A stretch of 64,000 bases of DNA from Coix lacryma-jobi var. lacryma-jobi. Its lineage: Eukaryota; Streptophyta; Magnoliopsida; Poales; Poaceae. The stretch lies in assembly GCA_009763385.1 (NCBI GenBank), contig CM019824.1:112548660-112612659 (forward strand), given 5' to 3'. A program made the position numbers and the translations under genes. Numbering within the stretch: the stretch's first letter is position 1; every line of letters starts with the position of its first letter. Below are positions 10,718-20,835 of the stretch, piece by piece. The notes under the pieces were generated by a model, which saw nothing but the letters and a program-made list of their open reading frames with translations, made no database searches and was not told the origin of the DNA.

Positions 10718-12255
10718 ATGTCGGGAGGAAGCGATGAAGAGAGGAGGACCAAGAGGAGGTTGGACCCGCTCAGGGGGAGGAGCAAGCAGCCAGCCGTTCG
10801 TGGTGGTGCTCGCTCCCAAGGAGGCAGTTCAGCTAGGCAGCAGATACGAGACGAGATCCGTCTCCAGATGCAGGGTCGTCAGATCAGGGAAGACCTTTAC
10901 CCTGCCACTCCAGAGCACCTAGCAGAGGTCAGCAGAGACCACATCCAGCCCTATGAGGAGGATGTTTTGGAGAGGGCACCACAGGACACCAGGCCCAGAC
11001 AGGTGGTGTCCTACCACCAGCAGTTCTCGTCAGTGAAGGCACAGCGTCAGCAAAATCCCTACAATGCTCCAAAGGACATGGGGATTGACTACAGGTTCTG
11101 GAATGAATTTCATTCAGATTTCTACCGTTCAGTCCTGTTCAATGCCAAAAAGTCCAAGATTCTAAGTATGAGATATGTAGATTGGGAGCATCTTGAGGCC
11201 AAGACTGACAGTGAGATCAACAGGGTGATAGCTGCATGCAAGAGAAGAAATATGTATGATTTGATGGGTTTCCAGTACAACTGGAATGTGGAGATCATTT
11301 CTCAGTTTCATGCCACTCTATATTGATAATGTGCTGGAGGAGATGCACTGGATGACCGAGGGTCGCCACTACAAGGTCACCTATGAGACCTTTAGTAGGA
11401 TCCTTGGCTTGGGCAGCGATGACAGGCAGTTGGATAACCTGCATGATGAGAGGACGCTGACAGACAGTGAGATTGCCCACTTATATGATGATCCTAGCAA
11501 GGCTGATGGGTTGGTGAAGGGGCTGAAACCTTTCTACTACATGCTCAACAACCTATCAGGCAGACACGCTCAACCCAAAGAGTGGCTCGCACTCTAACTT
11601 ATATGGATATGGCAGGAACATGTTGGCTAGGATGGCCCCTCAGGCTACTCCCTTTTCCATATCCAGCTTCATTTGGACCGAGCTTCAGGTTGCAGCAGAG
11701 GATGCTAGGAAGGCGGTTCTTATGCACCTATATCATGTTTATGATTGAGATGGTCTCCGGACATTCTTTTGTTAAGGATGGGTTGCATGAGCCGTACAGG
11801 GCTGAGAAGAAGAAGGCGGCAGCAGGAGGTTCAGCAGGGGCAGCAGCTAGTGACAGGCCTGAGAGCTCTCGCCCTTCCTATCAGAGAGGAAGAAGAAGAG
11901 CAAGCTAGCACGATGGATCAAGGCCATCTTTTCTACCTGCACCTACGCAGCCCAGACAGCACACCAGGCACTTGTTGAGCAGCGCGCAGAGCGAGAGCGG
12001 GCGGGACGTTCGCCGTTACCTCCACCCCGCTCTCCACCTCGCTTTGACCTCTCCAGTCTTGAGTCCGATGATTTGATGATGATGATGAGGAGGAGCAGGA
12101 GGAGATAGTGCCAGTGCCACCTCGTCGTTCTACACGTGCCTCCGCCTCGACCCGCTACACCAGTACCACACACCGTCAGGGAAGGCCGTGGTAGAGTCCG
12201 ATGACGACGACGACGACGATGATGAGGAGGAAGAAGAGGAAGAAGAAGATGAGGT
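10718..12255 (+). pseudogene. Third ORF (env-like position) with plant-transposon-protein-like domain
   Basis: The ATG at 10718 opens a 202-codon frame with a basic, Arg/Gly/Ser-rich N terminus (about residues 1-60), then a conserved-looking globular region (FWNEFHSDFYRSVLFNAKKS, then WEHLEAKTDSEINRVIAAC). It continues after a shift near 11320 (MHWMTEGRHYKVTYETFSRI, 11340-11400), and again near 11575 and 11735. The end is an Asp/Glu run encoded at 12199-12255. The globular part recalls the 'putative plant transposon protein' domain often found as the 3' ORF of Sireviruses, a position called env-like in the literature. I see no signal peptide and no convincing membrane segment, so an envelope role is not supported here. 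At least three frameshifts make it non-functional. Confidence 0.6.
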
Positions 12256-12965
12256 GAGTGGGACAAGGTTGCATCGGATGATGATTGAGTGCTTGGACAC
12301 TCTTCTCTTCTCTCTTTGCTCTTTTTGGTGACTTGTTGCCAAAGGGGGAGAAGTAGGTGAAGAGAAGGGGGTACAACACTTTTTCAGCTTTTCATGTCCC
12401 CATCTTTCTTTAGTTGTAGTTGTGAGATGAGAGAGTTGGACCGTTTAAAACTCTATTTCTGTAATATACTCTATCGTACTACTTCGTATGCTTGGATGTG
12501 GACATGTATCATTTACCTGCTTTATTTAGTTTGTGCTATCTTGTTTAGATCAGTTTGATATATGCTTTGTGGTTTTATATATTGTCCGCTGCGTTTGCTG
12601 ACTGTTGCCTGAGCGGCAGTGCCGCTCCAGGGCCGGCAGTGCCGGGCCCCGGCAGTGCCGCGCCCAGAGCGGCAGTGCCGCTCTGGCAAAAGACAGCAAA
12701 CACCTCTGATGTGCTTAAACTGTCATTCGCATCACGTTATATTATTGACACAGTTTAATTGCACCCCACAAAGCTATCAGATGTGAAACTGAACCTATAT
12801 TCCACTTTAATATGTGAATGTTGGCCTTTTATGCCAATTTGAGAATTCAGCTCTCATTCACACATTTAGGGGGAGGTTTCACACCTAAGCTTCAAAATCT
12901 CAGTTTTATACCCTTCTCTTGTAAGCTCTAATTGTGTTGTCATCAATCACCAAAAAGGGGGAGAT
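12256..12965 (+). promoter_or_regulatory. 3' untranslated region with repeated polypurine tracts
   Basis: Purine tracts of AAGGGGGAG type occur at about 12345-12354, 12867-12875 and directly before the LTR at 12952-12965. The last is the expected plus-strand priming site; the extra copies are typical of Sireviruses. Palindrome cluster 5 lies between them. Confidence 0.75.
12611..12684. repeat. Palindrome cluster 5 (4 copies, longest stems)
   Basis: Four units. The first and fourth extend outward: GAGCGGCAGTGCCGCTC and AGAGCGGCAGTGCCGCTCT, giving 8- and 9-bp stems around a single central base. Confidence 0.9.
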
Positions 12966-13300
12966 TGTAAGTGCAATCAAGCCCTAATTGTGGGTTTTGG
13001 TGATAATGACCACACGATTAGAGGACTAATGAGATTTATAAAGTTGATAAGCAGGTTATGTTAAGAAAGGATGGTGTATATGCGTTGGTGGACCCCTCAC
13101 ACTACATTTCGTCGGTTCCGACTCAAAGCGCTTCAAAGATATTTATTTTGATTACTTGAGTTTAGGAATGCCGTACTATAAAGGGGAATGCAAATTCATT
13201 GATATGGCTGAATGATATGTGCTCAAACCAACCCAAACCATCCACATTTCCAACCAAAGACAGCTGCACTTAACTCAGATTTATACCTGTCTGCTTGGTA

Positions 13301-13374
13301 GGGCGCGGCAGTGCCGCTCTAGGCGCGGCAGTGCCGGGCCGCGGCACTGCCGGGCTGAGGCCGGCACTGCCGCG
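13301..13374. repeat. Palindrome cluster 6 (4 copies, two in inverted sense)
   Basis: Two CGGCAGTGCCG and two CGGCACTGCCG units; the latter are the same palindrome with the central base complemented. Confidence 0.9.
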
Positions 13375-14084
13375 ACTTAAACTGCCCGTTGGATGGCAGG
13401 GGTATTTACATCACCCCCTCTGCCCCCCAACGGTTATCCACGACCATTCACTCCACCTACCTCCAGACAAGCTCCTCTTCTCCATTGAAGGCCCTCCAAG
13501 CTCCCAACCACCAAAATCTTCATTCCCATTGATTCCAAGTGGTTGAGAGGCTCAAACCTTCACCAAAGAGGAGCCCTAGCTGAGATCTACTGCCTAGAGC
13601 ACTTGATTTGAGCCATAGCCGGTGGATTTGCTTCTATTACTCTTGGGTTCTTGGAACCCTAGCCGGCTAGGCGTCGCCCTAGAGCCTTGCCAACTTGTGT
13701 GGCGGCCTAGGGAGGTTTGTAATCACTTGTGCAGCTAGTAAGATTACCCCTCACCTCAAGGATTTGGTTCCTTGACTTGAGAACGAGGTTGAGTTGCAAA
13801 GCTCATGACCTAAGTGGTCAACCTCAACAACGTGGAGGTAGGCAAGCCTTGGTGGCGAGCTGAACCACGGGATAAATCACTTGTCTCGCGTGCTTGCTTA
13901 GTTTCATTCTCTATGTTCATGAGCTTGTGATATATTCTAGGGTTTGGCTCGATCTACTCTATCTTTCATATTTGGCTTGGAGTAGTTGTTTCTGCTGGTT
14001 CATATAGCCTATTGTTACATTCCTATTCATATAGAATCTGCAGATTGTGGTTAGATTTCGAATTGCAGCTTCTGGTCTTCATCT

Positions 14085-14157
14085 GCGCGGCAGTACCGCG
14101 CTGAGGCCGGCAGTGCCGGGGAGCGGCAGTGCCGGGCACAGGGCGGTAGTGCCGGGC
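14085..14157. repeat. Palindrome cluster 7 (4 copies)
   Basis: Four units close to the 3' end of the LTR: one with T>C drift giving CAGTACCG, one with GGTAGTGCCGGG. Confidence 0.9.
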
Positions 14158-14238
14158 CTATCTAATTTAGTTTTAAGCTGTGATTTTTGACAGGCCTATT
14201 CACCCCCCCCCCCCCTCTAGGCCACACAGGTCCTTACA

Positions 14239-14719
14239 CCACCAGGTTGGTCTTTCCCTGGTACTTCTCTTGTCTGTTGCCGGTATTCATGTGTTTGTGC
14301 TCTAACACCTTGTCGTTCTTATTTTCTATGGGGTCATTGTCAGGGACTCTAGTTGTATGGCACCCACATTCTGCTTGGCTATGGTCACATCTGATTCTTC
14401 GATACAAAAATTCCTCCTGTGTTCTATTGGCAAGGCAGCCATGTCTACTAATAATCTAATAAGGATGCAGTTACTATTTTAGGATCAACCCCTCCCCATC
14501 CCCTTTAATTAATCCATTGGGTTACTAATGGACGTGTTTGTATAGTTCCTGTTGTCGGTAAATTCCTGCTCCTGATTGTGTGGGGAAAAAAGTGACACAG
14601 ATCTATGCTCTATAACAAATGCTGATGGCATAAGAGTATGATTTCATTCCTTTTGATTAAAAAAGAAACTAGATGAAAAGTTCCTATTCTTATTTCCTCC
14701 TATGATCCATAAAATGCAG
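14239..14719. other. Intergenic or intronic sequence, no assigned feature
   Basis: AT-rich with no clear gene. Because a clean splice acceptor follows at 14718-14719, this may be the 3' part of an intron that element 1 entered. Confidence 0.4.
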
Positions 14720-15271
14720 GATCTTCAGAACTTGGAACAGAGCACAGGGAGGAAGCCCGTGAACAGTACTTCAAAGTGGCAAGTAACCAGACACTGCCCA
14801 AAAAACAAAACTATCGCATTCTATCAACAACGCACAATAACAAAATTCTTTCCTCCACAGCTGAAAACAAAGAAGCAACCTCATGCCCAAAGGTATGTCC
14901 ATTCCTTATCATAGGCAGCACCATTTACGAAACAATAGCTCACCCCACAGTGCTCTAACTTTTTTTCATTTTTGCAACAACCTTGTTTACCTTTCGAGGG
15001 AAACAACCCCACAGTGCTCCTAACTATCCTTTTCATTTTGCAACACCTTGTTTCCATTTCGATGGAAAAATGTATACTCCATTTTCAGATACAGTACCAC
15101 ACATATTTGCATCCTTCTCCTTCTCTATATTGGCACAACAGAACTGTGTTTAGAGCAAGAATCATAGGTCCTGGTTATCTCTTCTCAGACATAGGTGCAG
15201 ATACCTCGCCGGACAACTCCACCGACACTGAACATGGCTACGAATCGGATCATAGCTACAAGTACTACTGA
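14720..15271 (+). pseudogene. Two-exon 3' end of an unidentified plant gene
   Basis: Exon 1 is 14720-14892 (acceptor ATGCAG before it, donor GTATGT after it) and exon 2 is 15089-15271 (acceptor TTTTCAG, stop TGA at 15269). The joined frame is open and the intron is phase 0, which argues for a real gene end and not chance. The peptide has an acidic/basic helical start (ELGTEHREEAREQYFKVAS) and a C terminus rich in Asp, Ser and Tyr (DTSPDNSTDTEHGYESDHS). I do not recognise the family. Upstream exons are missing, because copia element 1 lies less than 0.5 kb away. It could be a truncated gene, a captured gene fragment, or the 3' part of a gene split by the insertion; I label it partial. Confidence 0.4.
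14942..15067. repeat. Diverged tandem duplication in the intron
   Basis: Two adjacent copies of about 63 bp, both with CCCACAGTGCTC..TAACT, CATTTT.GCAACA and CCTTGTTT blocks, within the intron of the unidentified gene. Confidence 0.75.
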
Positions 15272-15547
15272 CCTCCTTCCAACAGCACTACCAAAGTGCG
15301 ACAGAGCCTCGAATCCAGGAGACGCTACCATTGTACAGTAGTAGTGTAGAGTAATGTGTAGCCTCTTATGTACCTGTAACAAATTGTACTAATACTTTGT
15401 ACGTATACTCCTTCGGATAAGAGGACCCACCCCTTTGTGTAATGTAATACAGACATGTCTTAGCCTGCCATGCTTCTATATAATCTACAAATTCATATTC
15501 TGCTCACGCTATTACCGGCAAAATTCATGCTACGGTCCCTAATTTTT

Positions 15548-15575
15548 GCGCGCGAGGGCGCGCACCCGTCACTAG
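15548..15575 (+). mobile_element. Possible Helitron 3' terminus
   Basis: A perfect 6-bp GC hairpin (GCGCGC, 4-nt loop, GCGCGC; 15548-15563) lies 8 nt before CTAG, which is followed by T. This matches the layout of Helitron 3' ends. I found no convincing 5' TC terminus or Rep/helicase gene, so it is a candidate only. Confidence 0.35.
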
Positions 15576-15934
15576 TAACTTCTTATTTCAATGTCCAGGG
15601 AGCGTCTTCCACATCTCCCCTTGCTGGTCCATGTTTGAATCTTGGTACAATGCCCACGGAGTGATTGTGGTCGAGTTTTTTTTAACAATAAAGTACAAAA
15701 ATTGAGAGTTCCTGCAAATATCTACTCTATGAAAAGGACAGGCATTTGCAAATATCTGCAGCAAATATCTGAACAGTGGGAAAAACCAAAGACAGAAGGA
15801 ATTACCACAATCCATACAGAAATGGTAGGGTTCTTTGGCACCTCTGCTGCATCTGATCACTGTCATTTGCTGCCAAGAAATGGATCAGTTCACCATGAAC
15901 TGATTAGACCACGCCATGACAGACCACAAGAAGT

Positions 15935-17216
15935 GTGATCAGGTGCTGCAGCACAGCAAGGGGAAGGACCAGGGACTATTACTACCAGGTGCTGGGTATC
16001 ACAGTTCATTCCACACGTCAGGAAATCAAGGAGGCTTACAGGAAACTCCAGAAGCAACACCATCCGGACATCACCGGCTACAAGGTGCACTCGTTTCCCT
16101 CTTCCTCATCCTATCAGCTACCATTTGCTCTCCTATTCTTCCGTTCATCCCTTTTTCTTCCATTCATAGTTCGGGTGTGCACAAGAAAGAACAGCTGCTA
16201 GTTTTATTTCGACAGCTTCTAATATCAATTTTGTTCTATTCCGTGCTAATTTTCTGAAGCTAAAATAGAAGATTTTGGGATTTGAATGCTCAGGGTCATG
16301 ACTACACGCTGTTACTGACCGAAGAGCATACAAGGTTTTGATGCGAGACGTTTCCAGGCATGCTGATGGAAGGGCCAGGAGTAGAGTGGGGTTAGGAGTC
16401 GGTTACACTGGGGACGGATACAGTTCTTGGAATGGGCCTGTGAGAAGTCAAGCTCTCTTTGTGGATGAGAACAAGTGCATAGGTACGTACGCAGCATCAA
16501 CCTTCTTTTTTACTGTAGAATTGAAGATGGCTACGAATACAGACTAACTACTGTGGCGCATCACAAAAGGATGTCGGGAATGCGTGCATCATGCTGCTAG
16601 GACATTCGCCATGGATGACGTTCTCGGCAGCGCACATGTGGAGATCCAGTTTGGAGATCTGGAGCAGCAGATTCAGGTCGTTTGGTTATTTCTTGACCGG
16701 ACAGCATAGAAATCACCTAGTGCTTTCCTGATTAATCGAATTATTATGTTGTGCAAGGGCAGCTGGCTGTAGAGTCCTGCCCCGTGAACTGCATCCACTG
16801 GGTTGAGAGCCATGAGCTGCCTGTGCTGGAATTCCTGTCCCGTCCGCAGCCAAAGGAAGGCCATGGCATATTCGGCGGTGGGTGGGAACGGCCCAGGAAC
16901 GTGTTTGCAGCAGCCAAAAACTTCGCCAAGACACTAGAAAGGGAGGAGCAGGAGCTGGAACGGGATCAATCCTCCAGGAGCCCCAATGGTAAAATGAACC
17001 AAAATATCTGTCTCTTTACTTGTTCGTGCAAATGAGCTTCAGAAGCAGACAGGTTCCATCTGTTTGAATTTTGTTGCAGGGGATGCAGACTGCCAAGCGG
17101 AGACGGAGGCGCAGGCCAGGGCAAGGCGCTGTGCAGGGGAGGAGCTCAGATGGAAGCCCCTGTTTGATGCTTGGAATGGGTTGATAGGCTGGAGGAAACC
17201 TCGAACAGATCGTTGA
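15935..17216 (+). pseudogene. J-domain/4Fe-4S ferredoxin-like chloroplast protein (DJC76/77/82-like), frameshifted
   Basis: Five exons: about 15935-16084 (J-domain start, DYYYQVLGITVHSTRQEI, with HPD in QHHPDITG), 16294-16482, 16570-16676, 16763-16988 and 17080-17216, all with GT-AG borders and compatible phases. Exon 2 carries YTGDGYSSWNGPVRSQALF and ends in CIG; exon 3 completes CIGCREC, a cluster-binding motif; exon 4 has ESCPVNCIHWVE, the second cysteine group, then PQPKEGHGIFGGGWERPRN. This matches plant DnaJ-C proteins that join a J domain to a bacterial-type ferredoxin domain and sit in chloroplasts (family knowledge). Two defects are visible: a 2-bp insertion in exon 2 (near 16324-16326) leads to TGA at 16339, and the transit-peptide start with ATG is missing, with stops upstream of 15935. 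It is a pseudogene or truncated copy unless the indel is a sequence error. Confidence 0.8.
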
Positions 17217-17316
17217 TGGTTTTGGTCGTTGATGCTGCAGAAAATGGAAGACAAACTCAGTATTTGCAACTGCAGAAATCATGAACGTGAACGCGTGGAA
17301 AAAAAAGCAGACCTCC

Positions 17317-17322
17317 AATAAA
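17317..17322 (+). terminator. AATAAA polyadenylation signal
   Basis: A canonical AATAAA lies 100 bp after the stop of the J-domain/ferredoxin-like gene. Confidence 0.5.
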
Positions 17323-17738
17323 ATTGCGACACGTGGACTTCCTAATCGATTGGCTCAGGCTCCTTGCGCTCGCCCTCGCGAGGCGCCAATACAAGTCCTC
17401 GGCTCGTAGTCTGGCTGTCGTTGGCTTGTACTCACAGGATCACAGGAATAATTGAACATGCTCGTTAATTTGCAGCGGCTTTTATCATAGATGGGATTTG
17501 GGAAAAGTGCTGCAATTACAGCGACAGAAGATGGCCACCGCCATCACGCAGTAATCAGGTAGGGACGACAATGCGATCAAATTCAATCCGAGGCAGAGGC
17601 AGGTGAACGGCGGCCAACAGTGGAAACAAAAACTGTAGAAGCAATTAATCATGGCCTTATGAAGAATTGGAAGCACATCACACTTCTCCTTGACGGGCGC
17701 CCCATCATGCGTCTCACCGGAATCTAGTAGCTGGCTAG

Positions 17739-17924
17739 CTACATCTCCGGCACCATCGAATCGGGTGAGGCAGATTGTGAGCTAATGCATTTTTGGCACT
17801 GCCGAACCTGGCGAGGGGGATAGATTACAAATTTGAGACAGGAAGATGTATCTTCAAAGGACAGCGAGGAGTAGTTGCAGGCGGGGGCGGACGACGGTGC
17901 AATGACTGCAGAGGAGAGGCTCAT
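17739..17924 (-). CDS. Small ORF with transit-peptide-like composition, 61 aa
   Basis: The minus-strand ATG at 17924 opens 61 codons rich in Ser, Ala and Pro early on (MSLSSAVIAPSSAPACNYSS), then a basic stretch with CQKC. The composition recalls the first exon of a chloroplast-targeted protein. A TATTAAATA motif at about 18028-18036, roughly 105 bp upstream on the same strand, could serve as a TATA box. The frame closes soon after a possible donor (ATG/GTGCCG near 17753) and I could not find a confident second exon, so it may be the 5' remnant of a host gene or chance. No family recognised. Confidence 0.25.
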   Translation of the reverse strand: MSLSSAVIAPSSAPACNYSSLSFEDTSSCLKFVIYPPRQVRQCQKCISSQSASPDSMVPEM

Positions 17925-18299
17925 CGATGAGACGGACGAGGCGCCAAGCCAATAGCCGCAGGTGCCGCATCGAGCCGAGTTCCCATCGCAACTCGCAAGC
18001 CAACGCTTACTACGCGGAGTCGGCTGTATTTAATACTCGTCCATACGTTGTAATTTTATTGGAGGTCCGCATGCTGCTGGATGAGGACCAACCGCACCTA
18101 ATTTTATTGAACGCGGGCGATCCTAATTTTTTGAGCATGGTCCAGCCGTTTTCTATTTTCGGTTTTGATTTAATTTAAATATAAAAATGAGCTCCACTTA
18201 TTTACAGATTTGCCATCCAATTTCAAAGGCCCATTACTTTTGCATTTTAACTCTGATTTGACCGTTCAAGACGCGTTGGGTTCGTATCGACGAGATCTA

Positions 18300-19930
18300 C
18301 ACAATAGTATACTTTATTATGCTTTTCTACTGTTTATTGTACTGTTATTTATATCCTTTTGTATGTGCCATGTTTGATGCGTGATCCAGAGAGTGCGGAG
18401 TATGAGGACTCTTAGGACCAGGACTGTGCCTCCGTCAATCCTACCTAGCCCGAAGGCAAGTATCCTTGAATATTTTGTACCTATTTTATTTTACTTTTTG
18501 TATTAGAATAGTTATTTTATTTTACTTTTTGTATTAAAATAGTTAGATCCTGTAGATGCATGTTGTGTCTAATTTTGAATCTCATGTTTGGGTTTACTAG
18601 TTTTTGCTCTATTTTCGTTGTCACCTGGTTTGGGCGTTTAGGTAGATGTCATGCTTAGCCCTGCAGTCATGGTTGGGATGAGATGGTTATGAATTAATAA
18701 TCCTGATTAACGATCTATGAAACAAAGTGGGTTGGTAATTTTTGTAGCAACATAGTGATTAGGTAAATCTGGCAGGATGAACCATTTTGGTGGGGTTTTT
18801 GGTTGCCATGGACTTGGCAGATGATATTGGTGGTTTGGGCCCGTACTAGTTATCCTGCCTAGATCCCTAGGACCCAATTCTTAGACAAGTACCAAAAAAA
18901 TAGCGCAACCATGAGGTCTGGATGGGCTGGACCTGATTAAGTAATTAGTTATCTCTAAGTTGAGGGTTTACACGGGGACGATTTTGTGGCTTAAGAGGGG
19001 GCCCTAGGGGTCGTTAACCTTTGTACAAGCTGAAACCTTAGAGGTACGTGTAAAACGGACTTGAAGGCGGCTTTGTGAAGGTCTTATAGTGCGACCCGAC
19101 TATGCACCTTGACAGTGTTAGCGCGATGGGGAAATGCACGACTTGTGGGTAAAGATGTGTAACCTCTGCAGAGTGTAAAACTGATATATCAGTCGTGCTC
19201 ACGGTCACGAACGGGCTTGGACGTTCGAGATTAGTTGGTCGGTTCGAGTTCGGGTCTTGTTTGCCTCATGGACTTTAGGTGTGGGTTTGCTTGGTGGACT
19301 CCAAGTGTCTGTTGTTTGGTGGATTCCAGTGTTGGATGCTCGGTGGATCTTCGAGTGTGGTTTTGCTCGGTGGACTCTGAGTGTTGTTTATGTTTATAAG
19401 GAGATGTGGTTAAACCTAGTAAATAAGTGCATAGGAAAATAGGATTAATAGGATGTGTTGTTTTAGGTGGTCGTGTCAAATAGAGTTAGCCTATCTTTGT
19501 TTTTAGCCCTATGTCACATTAATTTCTACACTTGCGGAGTACATTTCGATATATTCAGCCTTCCTCTTTGTCCCCCTGTTACCCCATCTAGACACTGGAG
19601 ACTATGTCGAGGAGCAGGAGTACCCAGAAGACGGTGGATTCGACCCCTACAACTTGTACTAGACTGGTGCTACCCCCGGTCGACCTTCTATTGAGTTGGC
19701 GTCTAGTTTCCGCGAGTCAGTTATGAGAGTCTGCACTTTCTTTTGGACCCAAGGGTCATTTATATAATAATGTTGATATTGTAATACAACATTATTTTTT
19801 ATACTATTATGATGTCGATATATGTATGTCAGAATCAATTTTCATACATATACCTTCCTGTTGATTCTGGCATACATATATTGTGCACTCGATTTTGTTC
19901 TTAAAATTAGGGTGCAGCAGAGTGGTATTA
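18300..19930 (+). mobile_element. Gypsy-type LTR remnant with adjacent primer-site-like sequence
   Basis: The interval has the blocks of a decayed grass gypsy LTR: GAGTATGAGGACTCTTAGGA near 18400, a central region, TGTAACCTCTGCAGAGTG near 19158, and an end at AATTAGGGTGCAG followed by AGAGTGGTATTAAAG (about 19907-19935). The last resembles the tRNA-Met primer site TGGTATCAGAG. Exact ends are uncertain and I see no coding domains. Confidence 0.45.
18482..18543. repeat. Tandem duplication of a 31-bp AT-rich unit
   Basis: TATTTTATTTTACTTTTTGT followed by ATTAGAATAGT is repeated directly with one substitution (AGAATAG versus AAAATAG). Confidence 0.85.
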
Positions 19931-20002
19931 AAGATGTGTTGACCGTAGGACGCTAGCCTAGACAGTCATGGAGTTTAGAAAAACTATTTTTATAAAAGTC
20001 TC

Positions 20003-20835
20003 TGTTGGCGGTTCTTGACTCACATTTTATACCGCCAACTTTCTTTTAAAACCTGCACTTTCAAGAACCAAAACTTAGGATTAGGCTATAAACTCACAAT
20101 TTCCACGAGTTTTGGATGTATCAATTATTTTATAGGAATCACGGGAAAACTGCACTTGGGATGGGCAAAAGTGCGTACCAAATTCAACACATCCAAGCCC
20201 AAGCACTTCTGGCCCATCCAAATGAAGAGAATTGGAGCCCAAGGCCCATCACACTCACAACTGGGCTAACAACCTACATAAGAAGCATCCAGGCCCAGCC
20301 AGTAGCCCACCCCACGAACGCGGTGGCCAGAGATTGGGCAGGGATGCGCTCGCACCCTGGTGCGGCCGCACCGCCTCTGGCTCCTCCCGAGCCCACCTTC
20401 GGGGGTCGGTTGCATGGTGGCATGCTAAGGCGGTGAGGCATGGTGTTTCCATGTTTACCTCCGCCAAACCGACCTTGTGGCAGTATAAAACAAAGGGTGG
20501 AGCTCTCTTCAAATCATGGAAGTGTAGAAGCCACATTGTGTACAATTAGATTAGTTCCATTCCCACCTTGTGAAGGATCAATTCTAGAGAAGAAGTAGTG
20601 CCTCAAGTATCCTAGCTCTAGTAGTTATTCAGAAGAGGGAGCGAGTGAGTGCAAGTCAGAGAAGTGCCAGAGTTGTCGGCTACCTGCTCAAGTGTACACC
20701 TACACTTAGCGGAAGGAATACCGGAATCGCCGGTACGACTTCACTTGTACCTCGACGAATTGCAATACTATTTGGAGTATTAAGTTCGTGTTTATCTTCA
20801 TTTATGAATGTTGGTATTTCTTAGCGTAAGCAGCA
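20003..20835 (+). mobile_element. Left arm of an inverted LTR-like pair
   Basis: It begins TGTTGGCGGTTCTTGAC, holds ATTTTATACCGCCAACTT, and ends after GGAGTATTAAGTTCGTGT. The reverse complement of 21305-22150 aligns along its length with many substitutions and small indels. It looks like an LTR of about 0.83 kb, probably gypsy. Confidence 0.6.

Larger units (their letters stand above)
4104..14238 (+). mobile_element. Copia element 1 (Sirevirus type), 5' end lost in gap
   Basis: The order is gag with CCHC knuckle, protease, integrase, reverse transcriptase, RNase H, a third ORF, polypurine tract, then a 3' LTR starting TGTAAG and ending CTTACA. Integrase precedes reverse transcriptase, which defines Ty1-copia. 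The long Gag, the env-like third ORF and the AAGGGGGAG-type tracts at about 12347, 12868 and 12954 fit the Sirevirus lineage. Every coding part carries frameshifts, so it is not autonomous. At seven places it holds four-copy clusters of the palindrome CGGCAGTGCCG. The 5' LTR, primer site and left target duplication are not in the assembled sequence; the base pairs after the 3' LTR are CCACC. Confidence 0.9.
12966..14238 (+). mobile_element. 3' LTR of copia element 1 (1273 bp)
   Basis: It starts TGTAAGTGCAATC straight after the polypurine tract and ends GGTCCTTACA, so TG...CA with TGTAAG/CTTACA as terminal inverted repeat. It holds palindrome clusters 6 and 7, and a run of 14 C near its 3' end (14202-14215) in the context TTCAC(C)nTCTAGG. 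Confidence 0.88.

Noticed and set aside
15935..16201. Reading the J-domain ORF as a complete small DnaJ protein of 88 aa
   Set aside because: After HPDITGYK the frame enters an intron with a GT donor; downstream exons with matching phase show it is the first preserved exon of a larger gene.
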